Below are positions 43,838 through 51,695 of a stretch of DNA of 64,000 nt, piece by piece. Below the pieces are notes generated by a model, which saw only the letters and a list, made by a program, of their open reading frames with translations, was not told where the DNA came from and made no database searches. Each line of letters opens with the position of its first letter. The stretch's first letter is position 1. The translations under genes were made by a program, and so were the position numbers. The stretch comes from Chloroherpetonaceae bacterium (GTDB lineage: Bacteria; Bacteroidota; Chlorobiia; Chlorobiales; Thermochlorobacteraceae), in contig JANWWA010000001.1 in assembly GCA_025056565.1 (NCBI GenBank), positions 93,966-157,965 of the forward strand, read 5' to 3'.

Positions 43838-45876
43838 CGTTTCTTTGCTCTTTCTTTGGTTGAACTGTTGGACACGGTCGGCTCCGAGAGAAACTCCTGC
43901 AAGGCTGTTTCAAGCTGAGATAAAAACTCACGACTGTATCCAAACTGTCGATAAACCACCTTGCCATCTTTGATAAGAATGACACTTGGCAGCAAGCAGA
44001 TTTGGTAATCCTGCACTGCAGCAGGTGATGCGGCTGCAAAGGTCAAGCCGTAAGCATATTCATCGGGTGACTGCCGCACAGTCTTCAATCCGTCCTCTAC
44101 ATCTAACGCAATCATGGACACACCACGGGCTCGATACTTTGCGTTAAGAAGCTGTAAGTCTGACAGCAAAAACTTTGAGAGTGTAGAATTGGGCGACCAC
44201 ACATAAAGCAGCACTAACTTGCTGGATAGGCTAGCCAGCGATACCGTTTTGCCGTCGAGCATAGAGAGCTGGAGCGCTGGTGCCGATGCTGTGCTTCCTG
44301 CTGCCAGACGCATTGTCTCTAAGGATTCCCCCTTTTTGAACTTCGGCTTTAGGGTTTCTTCAATCCACTTTTGCACATTCTGCGAGGGCTGTGCTGCAAG
44401 CGACTTTAGGGCAGATGTGAGTGCGCTTTCTTCTCTTAACGCGTAGAGTGACTGCGCCATCTCAAAATACAACTCTGCTCGGCGAGACAGGCAGCTTTTT
44501 TCTGCTTCTCGGAAGTTACTTAGCGCATTCTTTTCGTCGCCAATGCTGCGATAGGCTTTGCCGATGCAATAATACGCACAGCCCATGGCATCTTGATAAA
44601 AGAGCTGTCGCCCTGCCTCAGTTTGCACATACTCTGCTTCAGGGCGCAGAACCAGCGGCTTTTTTTGCTCGCTTTCAACAGCTTCAAGCACCTTGCCTGC
44701 AAGGTCAATCGCAAAGCCCGCATAGTCTTTTGAGCTAGCAAACCGTTCTGAGAAGTGCAAGAGTGTGCGTAGGTCATACACTTCACGGTCGTAATCCATA
44801 CGCAGCACATCTTTCACATATGGGAGGGCTTTGGCAAGATTCAGGTCGGCGTAGTAGTCAAAAAGATAGCGCACAGCGTAGGTATTGATGCGACTGGTGC
44901 GAAAAGCACTTAGGCGACGGTTCAGCAAATTTTCGGCAAAGATCGCGCCACGGTCTTTGTAGTTTGAGAGCTTTTGGTTCGAAAGGTAGAATAGTAGATG
45001 CGAAAGGTTCATCTTCACGGTCAGTGGGTGCGTGGGATATTTTTCGGTCATTGCTGCCAGTGCCAGCTCACGGCGGTCGTTATCAGGGTCAGTCAGAAAG
45101 CGATTGTAAAGGTTGAGCGGGTGCAGATAGGCGTCAGGAATATCACGGGTGATGTCGTAGGCGCGCCGACGGTCATTCATTCCATAGACATACATAATTG
45201 CAATTGCCTCAAGCAAGCGGGGGTCATCACGGCGCTGGCGGCGCACTTCAGCAATTTCTCGCTCAATCGTTGCCAGTGCCTCATCGGTACGCCCTGCATA
45301 CTGGAAATACAACGACCAGTATGAGATATAAGCATCATCGCTATTCGGGTAGAGCGATAGCTCTGTGCGCAGAAGTGTTAGCACCGTATCCATTGGTGCT
45401 CCTCGCTGCCGAAGCACATTTGCTAAGCGATAATGCGACCACTGCACGGGCTTGCCAGAGCGATTGTAGACCAAGTAGCTTTCAACAGCTGAAGAATCGT
45501 GATAGGGTGCACCAGTGATGTAGTAAGATAAAATTTGTGCACTCGAAGGAATCGCAATCGGAGCAAACCAGTATAGGTTACGGTAGTTTTCCATTTTCAC
45601 TCGCCGAATTTGTGGCGCCTCATTTTCAAAAAACTCAGGCTGCCAGAATTTGAAGGTATAGACCACCTCAGGCGGCCTGGCGGCTGAATCAATCGGCTCA
45701 GGCGGCAAGAGCACCACATTGAATGTATCGCCGATAATGGTAGAGCTTCGCTTGAGGCGCGTTTCTGCATCAATCACAGGCGTCTCATCTGGGTCGAGTG
45801 TGAGGCAGGCTGAAAAAGCTACGCTTAGCAGGCTAAGCCAAAGAACAGGTTGGTAGCGCATTTGGTTTAGAGCCAT
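43834..45876 (-). CDS. TPR-rich lipoprotein with a cysteine-less thioredoxin (TlpA-like) domain
   Basis: A 680-residue predicted lipoprotein (signal ending LLSVAFSAC). Residues about 150-510 are helical repeats of TPR type (for example AIGKAYRSIGDEKNALSNFREAEKSCL). The C-terminal part (about 535-665) is a TlpA/AhpC-like thioredoxin fold: LDGKTVSLASLSSKLVLLYVW, and the cis-proline region CLLPSVILIKDGKVVYR (Pro630). The CxxC position reads WSPNS (560-564), with both Cys replaced by Ser, so it cannot do thiol exchange. It lies between nurA (7 bp upstream) and the HAS-barrel gene (4-bp overlap). Its role there is unknown. Confidence 0.8.
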   Translation of the reverse strand: MALNQMRYQPVLWLSLLSVAFSACLTLDPDETPVIDAETRLKRSSTIIGDTFNVVLLPPEPIDSAARPPEVVYTFKFWQPEFFENEAPQIRRVKMENYRNLYWFAPIAIPSSAQILSYYITGAPYHDSSAVESYLVYNRSGKPVQWSHYRLANVLRQRGAPMDTVLTLLRTELSLYPNSDDAYISYWSLYFQYAGRTDEALATIEREIAEVRRQRRDDPRLLEAIAIMYVYGMNDRRRAYDITRDIPDAYLHPLNLYNRFLTDPDNDRRELALAAMTEKYPTHPLTVKMNLSHLLFYLSNQKLSNYKDRGAIFAENLLNRRLSAFRTSRINTYAVRYLFDYYADLNLAKALPYVKDVLRMDYDREVYDLRTLLHFSERFASSKDYAGFAIDLAGKVLEAVESEQKKPLVLRPEAEYVQTEAGRQLFYQDAMGCAYYCIGKAYRSIGDEKNALSNFREAEKSCLSRRAELYFEMAQSLYALREESALTSALKSLAAQPSQNVQKWIEETLKPKFKKGESLETMRLAAGSTASAPALQLSMLDGKTVSLASLSSKLVLLYVWSPNSTLSKFLLSDLQLLNAKYRARGVSMIALDVEDGLKTVRQSPDEYAYGLTFAAASPAAVQDYQICLLPSVILIKDGKVVYRQFGYSREFLSQLETALQEFLSEPTVSNSSTKERAKKR

Positions 45877-45883
45877 AGCTAAG

Positions 45884-47068
45884 TTAGAGTTTTGCGATTC
45901 GCTTTGAGAGGCTTTTCGCCGAGTAATTTAATGTCTGCCCCTGCAAGGCACATAGATGTTCTAACAGTCGGTAAAATTCCTCTTGTTCAGCAGGGGTAAT
46001 GGCTGCTTGTTCGTGTGCCTCAGTCAGAATCATCGGGTAGCCCCTGCCTTTTTGCACATCGTCCATCACCACGGCATGAATAAAGTCGGTTGCCCCTGCG
46101 TCATAACACCATTTTGGAAATTCGACACGTGCAATTTCATAGCCTGTGTGCAGATAGAAGAAATACACTCGGTCGCTTGGTTCGTAGTGCTGCAAAATTT
46201 CAGAGCGGCTTGCAAAGACGGCGGAGCGCTCTCCCCTTTGCAAATAGCCAAAGAAAAGTCTTGCATCATTGAGCCACAGCTCAAGCGATAGGTCTTCTTT
46301 TTCAAGTTCAGAGCAGAGGAGTTGCTGTAGCAAGTTCGACACTTCTCGGCTACTGGGCGCGCTAATGTAGCTGGCCACAGTTAGCTGCCCTGCTTGAAAC
46401 TGCGTAAGGGTTGATGCATACCGTTCAATGAAGTGGCGCTGCAGAGCCAGCGGTTGCAAGCGTTTTAGGTGCCAGCAGAGCAAAGTGCCATCGGCAAGTG
46501 CCAGCAGCGGGCGATGTACGCGCAGACTTTGGCAAGTTTCCAGTAGCACTTGAAGCTCTGCTTCTTGGCGCATTGCCGTTACCAACTCAACCGTGAGAAT
46601 CGGTTCATCTTCTTCGGACACATTTAGCTTCTCTGCCAGCATTTCACGCTCAAAGAGTTGAGCCTCGTTTCGGAGCATTGGCTTTTCATTTACGCCCAGA
46701 TGCAATACAATTCGACTGAGGTTCAGCAGAAAAAAATCTGCGCTCAGATGTCGGTCAGGAAAAATCTGCGAGCCATCGCTAGCGCAGAGCGTCAGTTCCT
46801 TCGGTCGAGGTGGCGTTGCTTTCTTCAGGGCCGGTTCTTCAATTGGAATTGCCATAACCTTGTGTGCTGCCTGCTCAGGGTTGAAGCGCGCCTTCAGCGC
46901 TGACTGGCTCTGCAGTAGCTCATAGAAGCGCCTTAGGTTCTTGCTGAATTGGGGCGCGCGCTGCGCAAGCCGGCTGCTTAGGTCTTGCAGTTGTGGGTAG
47001 AGGTTGCTGACTTTTAGCACAGTGCTCTTTTTTTGAAGCTCAAAGATAGGAAAGGTGCTCTCAGGCAA
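45884..47068 (-). CDS. nurA: NurA-family nuclease
   Basis: A 394-residue NurA-domain protein. NurA is a 5'-3' exo/endonuclease that, with the HerA translocase, resects DNA ends in archaea and some bacteria. The metal-binding acids are visible: Asp98 in CASDGSQIFPDRH and Asp193 in LALADGTLL. The C-terminal signature GRGYPMILTEAHEQAAIT (about 341-358) is also kept. It is the first gene of an operon with a TPR/thioredoxin-like lipoprotein, a HAS-barrel protein and pyrD. A HerA ATPase is not in the window. An abutting hairpin element lies upstream at 47163-47240. Confidence 0.82.
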   Translation of the reverse strand: MPESTFPIFELQKKSTVLKVSNLYPQLQDLSSRLAQRAPQFSKNLRRFYELLQSQSALKARFNPEQAAHKVMAIPIEEPALKKATPPRPKELTLCASDGSQIFPDRHLSADFFLLNLSRIVLHLGVNEKPMLRNEAQLFEREMLAEKLNVSEEDEPILTVELVTAMRQEAELQVLLETCQSLRVHRPLLALADGTLLCWHLKRLQPLALQRHFIERYASTLTQFQAGQLTVASYISAPSSREVSNLLQQLLCSELEKEDLSLELWLNDARLFFGYLQRGERSAVFASRSEILQHYEPSDRVYFFYLHTGYEIARVEFPKWCYDAGATDFIHAVVMDDVQKGRGYPMILTEAHEQAAITPAEQEEFYRLLEHLCALQGQTLNYSAKSLSKRIAKL

Positions 47069-47162
47069 AAAGTCGAGTGTTTCACGCAGTCAAATTTTTT
47101 TGTGCAAGTGTTGCAAAAATGTTTTCTTAGTATTAAGTTTGTGTTAACTGCAAATCTTCAAA

Positions 47163-47240
47163 CACCCGACGCCCGTTGGGTGGCTATACGGTGTGGGGGA
47201 CGTATAGCACGCAGAGCGCCGAAAGGCGCTCTTGCGTTTT
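47163..47240 (+). ncRNA. Candidate structured RNA: three directly abutting hairpins
   Basis: Three stems follow each other with no gap. Hairpin 1 is CACCCGAC-GCCC-GTTGGGTG (47163-47182, 8 bp including one G-T pair). Hairpin 2 is GCTATACG and CGTATAGC (47183-47208, 8 bp, 10-nt G-rich loop). Hairpin 3 is ACGCAGAGCGCC with loop GAAA and GGCGCTCTTGCGT (47209-47237, 11 bp and one bulge), then TTTT. The GNRA loop and the T tract favour the plus strand. It lies between the ompA-like and nurA genes, both on the minus strand. I cannot match it to a known family. Confidence 0.45.
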
Positions 47241-47306
47241 AAATCCATACTCATCTGTTCGGTAAAGCTCTCTTTCTTTGGCAAGAACAGGCAGAGGTAC
47301 AGAGGG

Positions 47307-48209
47307 TTACTTTTTTACCAATTCCACACGTCGATTTTTCGCCCGTCCTTCTTCAGTGGCGTTGTCGGCAATCGGTTTTGTGCGACCATACCCTACGGCG
47401 CTGAGACGCTTGGCGTCAATGCCACGACTGACCAGTGCGTTCATCACGGCTTTGGCGCGCATCTCTGAGAGGCGCTGGTTGCCCTCGGGTGTGCCTGTGT
47501 CATCTGTGTGACCCTCAATAGACAGTTTCAGCGAAGGATTTTCTCTCAGGAGCTTTACCACTTCGTCAATGATAGGCTGCGACTCGGGTTTGATGATATC
47601 TTTGCCCACATCAAAGTTAATGTAAAGCGCCACACGACCCGTTTTATTCAGCGCATCCAGTATTTCGCTGGAGGCTACTACTTCTTGCTTCATCTCTTCC
47701 AGCTCTACGACGGTCAGGAAGTATTCTAACGGCATTCCAATTAGTGCTCTGGTTTTTATGTGTGCCCACGCTTCCCTGCCACCCCTTTTAAATTTGACCG
47801 TTACGTCAAACATTTTGCCAGATGTCGCTGTGAAGTATTCACGCGTCCTGTAGGTCCAGTTTCGACCATCGCCATCAAAGACAATTTCACCCCCTGCATT
47901 TTTTGCTGCATTCAGATAGTTGCGAGCCACCTGAAGCTCTGTAACTTTTACATCTTTTTTTGCGCGGTAAGTAATCCTTGTAACTTTGCCCTCCAGTTCT
48001 TTCCAGATGAGCCATTTTGGGTCATCTGCCGCAACAGGCATCTCAGCACGGTCGAAGTCTTTCTCTTCATACTTTGTAATCACAAACCCTGAGAGGCGTG
48101 TAAATAGGGGGTGGTCTTTGGCACCTGGAATGTCTTTTTCCTCTTGTTGTGCAAAGAGCGATGGTGCTGCCAGCAAAAGCAGCACAGCAGACAGTCGAAT
48201 GTTTTTCAT
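47307..48209 (-). CDS. OmpA-family outer-membrane protein
   Basis: A 300-residue protein with a signal peptide (MKNIRLSAVLLLLAAPSLFAQ). An N-terminal region of about 160 residues, with strands such as VTRITYRAKKDVKVTELQVARNYL, has no clear family. The C-terminal OmpA domain (about 190-300) binds peptidoglycan: LYINFDVGKDIIKPES, SIEGHTDDTGTPEGNQRLSEMRAKAVMNALVSRGID and GYGRTKPIADNATEEGRAKNRRVEL. It lacks a beta-barrel of the OmpA type. It should tether the outer membrane or an envelope complex to the wall. Confidence 0.88.
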   Translation of the reverse strand: MKNIRLSAVLLLLAAPSLFAQQEEKDIPGAKDHPLFTRLSGFVITKYEEKDFDRAEMPVAADDPKWLIWKELEGKVTRITYRAKKDVKVTELQVARNYLNAAKNAGGEIVFDGDGRNWTYRTREYFTATSGKMFDVTVKFKRGGREAWAHIKTRALIGMPLEYFLTVVELEEMKQEVVASSEILDALNKTGRVALYINFDVGKDIIKPESQPIIDEVVKLLRENPSLKLSIEGHTDDTGTPEGNQRLSEMRAKAVMNALVSRGIDAKRLSAVGYGRTKPIADNATEEGRAKNRRVELVKK

Positions 48210-48280
48210 GGCTATGCAGCTTTTTTAGGTTAGCGAATTTTTAGATAGACGTTAGAGACACTTACTCACAACTTGCTCTC

Positions 48281-48319
48281 TTATTTCATCAGCATCATTT
48301 TTTTGGTCTGCTGAAAGTT
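48281..48319 (-). pseudogene. Out-of-frame C-terminal tail of the type IX sorting domain
   Basis: Directly after the stop of the 1080-residue protein, the next reading frame encodes NFQQTKKMMLMK and then a stop (48281-48283). The type IX protein at 55402-59334 ends NFQQTKKMVLIK. So the last 12 codons are present but out of frame by one base. A single extra T, or a loss of two bases, near 48320 explains this. Confidence 0.8.
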
Positions 48320-51300
48320 ACAAGCGATACAGATACAGCCCTGAGGTCAGTTCACTTGCATTGAACGATACTTGATAGCGCCCCGCCTCTTGCCTTGCGT
48401 TGACCAGCGTTGCAACTCTTCTGCCTAGCATATCAAAGACTTCCAATCTCACTTCGGTGGCTACGGGTAGTTCGTAGCTAATCACTGTTGTCGGGTTAAA
48501 TGGATTTGGATAGTTCTGTAAGAGTTCAAAGGTTCGGGGCACACTGGCTTCCACTTCAATCACGGGGCTATATTCAAAAGTGCCATCAAAGTCAATTTGC
48601 TTTAAGCGATACTCGACTCTGCCTGAGGCTGTGCGGTCGAGAAATGAATACGATTTGGCTTCGCTGGTTGTGCCATAGCCACGCACAAAGCCCAAGACTT
48701 GCCATGCTTCGCTGCCCACTTCTCCACGAATGCGTCGGCGCTGCACTTCAAAGCCTGCATTATTTTGCTCCGACGCCGTTGTCCAGCGCAATTCCACGCC
48801 ACGTGCCAGAGCCTTTGCTTCAAACGATGTCAGCTCTACTGGAAGCGCCACAAGCGGCACAGCATTAGTTCGCACTCCTGCTTGGAAGTAGTTAATAGCA
48901 GGCCCTGCACCATTGAAGGGATAGACGTCATAGAAGTATCCCACACCGAAGGTAACGGTATTGTCCGTAAAGCTTGTGGCATTAGTATTGGAGACCACTG
49001 TCTGCCCCGAGAAGGTGCTGCCTACGGTGTATGGCGTGCCATCGGCAGGCGAAGTGCGTGGTGTGCCATCTGGGCGGCGCACGACCAAGTAGCCCGTCGG
49101 TGCAGGCGATGCCGGGGTAAAGCTCACGGTAATGTTAGGTGGTGCTGTCGGTGTGGTGCTCAGCACTGGGACACCTGATGATGCCGTCGGTTCAGGCGCG
49201 ATATTGACCAGATTGTAAGAGACGGAACCACTTATGCCTGCTGCGGAAGCTGTAACGGTATAGCTCCCCCATGTGCTATTTGCCGTAGCGGTGGTGCTCA
49301 CGGCTCCTCCCGAGATTGTTGCAGGATTGGGACTGAATGTGCAGCTTGCGCCGCTAGCTGGCGCAGTGAAGGTAATCACGCCACCGTTCACTGGCTCACC
49401 AAACGAGCTAGACACAGAGGCTGACAATGCGGTTGGGAAGGCTGTGCCAACCAATGTGCTTTGCGAGGTGCCTCCTGTTGCAGTTATGGTGAAACCACGC
49501 GACTCAAAGGCACCAATGTCTGGCGCACCCACTCGCGAAACACCCCGCTGGTCTGTTGCCGGCGCGCCGCTTGCACCTGCGTCAATAGCAGGACTGCCCG
49601 GCAGTAGTGCTCGTGTCTGTGTAGGACCGCCATAGTTGCCTAGTGCAGACAGCCGAGGATTAATCGGTGAGGTGGCTGTGCCAACTTGATTGCCATTGCT
49701 CCCATTGGCAATACCTGTCATACCCGTGCCATTACCGACAAGGTTATGGACACTCCCAGTAGTACTGATTGAACCTGTAATGTCGCTCCCACTATTTAGG
49801 GCAACAATTGTATTCACCATCACCATTGCTGCACCGCTGCCAATTCCTATGCCACCTGGACTGTTCTCGGTAACAGTGCATTGGCGTAGCTCTGCTGAAA
49901 TCGTGCCGCTGCCTATCATATTAATTCCTGCTGGTGATGTGCCAGCTGTATTGCCGCTGAAGGTGCAGTTTGTGAGCACAACTCTGGCATTTCTCCCGCT
50001 CGCCGCCGAGACGAACATACCACCTGCTGAGAAACCTGTTGCAGCGCTATTGTTGCTGAACGTACTGCCTGTTACGCTCAGTGTGCAAGCGGCAGCACTT
50101 GCTTGGAGAGCAATCGCACCGCCATTGCGCTGCGATGAATTGTTCGCAAATGTAGAATTCGTAATGTTCACTGTGCCACCGCTCGGCAAGCCAATTGCAC
50201 CGCCTGAGAGTGCAGCTTGGTTGTTTGTGAATGTGCAATTTGTAATATCCAGAATGCCAGCGGGCGTACTACTGATGGCGCCGCCCCAGCCGCTGGTAGC
50301 GTGGTTGCCTTCGAAGGTGCAGTTTACAAAGTTAAACCCTGCAGTGCTAGTGGATTGGATATCTACTGCTCCACCATTTGCCCCTCGGCAGTTTCTGAAC
50401 ACGCAGTTTGTGGCGCGAAATGTGCCTCCAAATTGGGTTAATAGTCTACTCGTACTCTCCGATAGAAACACTATTCCACCGCCCCCTGCATTGTTACCAT
50501 CAATCGTGATACCAGCAATGTTGACGATATCACTCGTTGTGCCAGTCGCATTTAGACGACTTTCACCGACCTCTTTTGCCGCTGCATCGGGCTTCTTTGC
50601 ATTTGATATCTCTCCATCGGGGAACGGTTGACCAAAATTTTCAAACTCTGCAATCTCAAAAGTCGGGATATTACGATTCATTCGCAAGGTGATGTTTCCG
50701 CTGGGTGGTTGGCAAATTGTGAGAGCACCATACGGCGTGCCCAGTAGCGTGCCTATACCTAAGGTTCCGCCCACAGTGAGGTCAATCGTGCCAGAGAGTG
50801 TCGGCTCAAAGACAATGGAGCCACCGCTTGGAATGTCACGCACTGCTCGGCGGAATTGTCCTAAGGAAGGCGACGTGGCATCGGTCAGCGTATTCACACT
50901 GTAATCAAGGTTATAGACCTGTATGTTCTTGATAATGCCGTTGAAATACCGAAGTGTGGTACCAATTGAAGAGCGTGTCAGTAATTGATTGGTACTGCTA
51001 CTGACTGCACTTGTGCTGGTTGCGACCAATACGCCATTGAAGTAAAGCCGCGTTGTGCCATCACCGCGCGTAACGGTAATGTTATGAAATTCACTTAGCG
51101 GCACACTTTGTGTGGTGCTTACAGTGCTTGTGCCTACGCGTAGTTGCAGCGTGCCACTTGAAGTAACCAGAACCGCAATTTCAGAATCAAAAGCCGTGAT
51201 AACCGGCATATAATCGCTCGGGTATCCTGTGATGCGAAAATTAGCCGTGATGGTGAAACGGCTGTTCCCCAACCCTGAAACGGCTGGCGATTGTAGATAT

Positions 51301-51560
51301 TGCGTGCCTGTAAGAAGAATCCCGTTAAGAGAGTAGGTGGGCGTGCCACCAATGTGCTGTATGTTGCGAGCTGGATTAGTTGGTGCTTGCTCATCGCTTA
51401 GCGTCTGATTCAGTGTGTAGTTTGCCAGCACTGAGAACGCAGCTGATTTTTCAGGCATTGCGAATAGTGCGCACAAGGCAAGGCAGCTTGCAAAGCATAC
51501 GCTACTAACTTTTGAACTCCGCATCACGATTGCCGGCAGTTGGAGAAGACGTTGTTTCAT
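48318..51560 (-). CDS. Large secreted LamG/beta-helix protein with a frameshifted type IX sorting domain
   Basis: A 1080-residue surface or secreted protein. After a signal peptide (about 1-42) come a LamG/concanavalin-like domain (about 45-225) and a right-handed beta-helix (about 230-680) of repeated NCTFSGN/NSTFANNSS units ending in the choice-of-anchor motif SPAIDAG...DQRGVSR...PDIGAFE. Ig-like and fibronectin-like regions (about 690-900) and a C-terminal sorting domain with FELLQNYPNPFNPTTVISYELP then EVFDMLGRRVATL follow. Type IX secretion needs the last strands and the basic end. Here the frame stops after GLYLYRL, and the expected NFQQTKKMMLMK is in the next frame (48281-48319). Secretion may be impaired unless this is a sequence error. 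Confidence 0.85.
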   Translation of the reverse strand: MKQRLLQLPAIVMRSSKVSSVCFASCLALCALFAMPEKSAAFSVLANYTLNQTLSDEQAPTNPARNIQHIGGTPTYSLNGILLTGTQYLQSPAVSGLGNSRFTITANFRITGYPSDYMPVITAFDSEIAVLVTSSGTLQLRVGTSTVSTTQSVPLSEFHNITVTRGDGTTRLYFNGVLVATSTSAVSSSTNQLLTRSSIGTTLRYFNGIIKNIQVYNLDYSVNTLTDATSPSLGQFRRAVRDIPSGGSIVFEPTLSGTIDLTVGGTLGIGTLLGTPYGALTICQPPSGNITLRMNRNIPTFEIAEFENFGQPFPDGEISNAKKPDAAAKEVGESRLNATGTTSDIVNIAGITIDGNNAGGGGIVFLSESTSRLLTQFGGTFRATNCVFRNCRGANGGAVDIQSTSTAGFNFVNCTFEGNHATSGWGGAISSTPAGILDITNCTFTNNQAALSGGAIGLPSGGTVNITNSTFANNSSQRNGGAIALQASAAACTLSVTGSTFSNNSAATGFSAGGMFVSAASGRNARVVLTNCTFSGNTAGTSPAGINMIGSGTISAELRQCTVTENSPGGIGIGSGAAMVMVNTIVALNSGSDITGSISTTGSVHNLVGNGTGMTGIANGSNGNQVGTATSPINPRLSALGNYGGPTQTRALLPGSPAIDAGASGAPATDQRGVSRVGAPDIGAFESRGFTITATGGTSQSTLVGTAFPTALSASVSSSFGEPVNGGVITFTAPASGASCTFSPNPATISGGAVSTTATANSTWGSYTVTASAAGISGSVSYNLVNIAPEPTASSGVPVLSTTPTAPPNITVSFTPASPAPTGYLVVRRPDGTPRTSPADGTPYTVGSTFSGQTVVSNTNATSFTDNTVTFGVGYFYDVYPFNGAGPAINYFQAGVRTNAVPLVALPVELTSFEAKALARGVELRWTTASEQNNAGFEVQRRRIRGEVGSEAWQVLGFVRGYGTTSEAKSYSFLDRTASGRVEYRLKQIDFDGTFEYSPVIEVEASVPRTFELLQNYPNPFNPTTVISYELPVATEVRLEVFDMLGRRVATLVNARQEAGRYQVSFNASELTSGLYLYRL

Positions 51561-51695
51561 CGTTCGCTACCCACTGGTTAATTTTTTTGCGAAGATTCAA
51601 CATAAGTGTAGCAAAATTTTCCTGCGAGGGGACTACGTATTTTCTACGGAGACGGGCTGTAAGTTGCGCCTTTGGCGTCAGTTTAGACCCGCTTT

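Noticed and set aside
47163..47182. Integron attC site, because GTTGGGT and ACCCAAC match the core-site patterns
   Set aside because: Only one self-complementary core is present; no second RYYYAAC/GTTRRRY pair at the right spacing, no cassette array and no integrase were found.
49690..50631. 313-codon plus-strand open frame
   Set aside because: It is antisense to the repeat-rich secreted protein, has a proline/valine-rich composition of a shadow frame and no recognisable domain.
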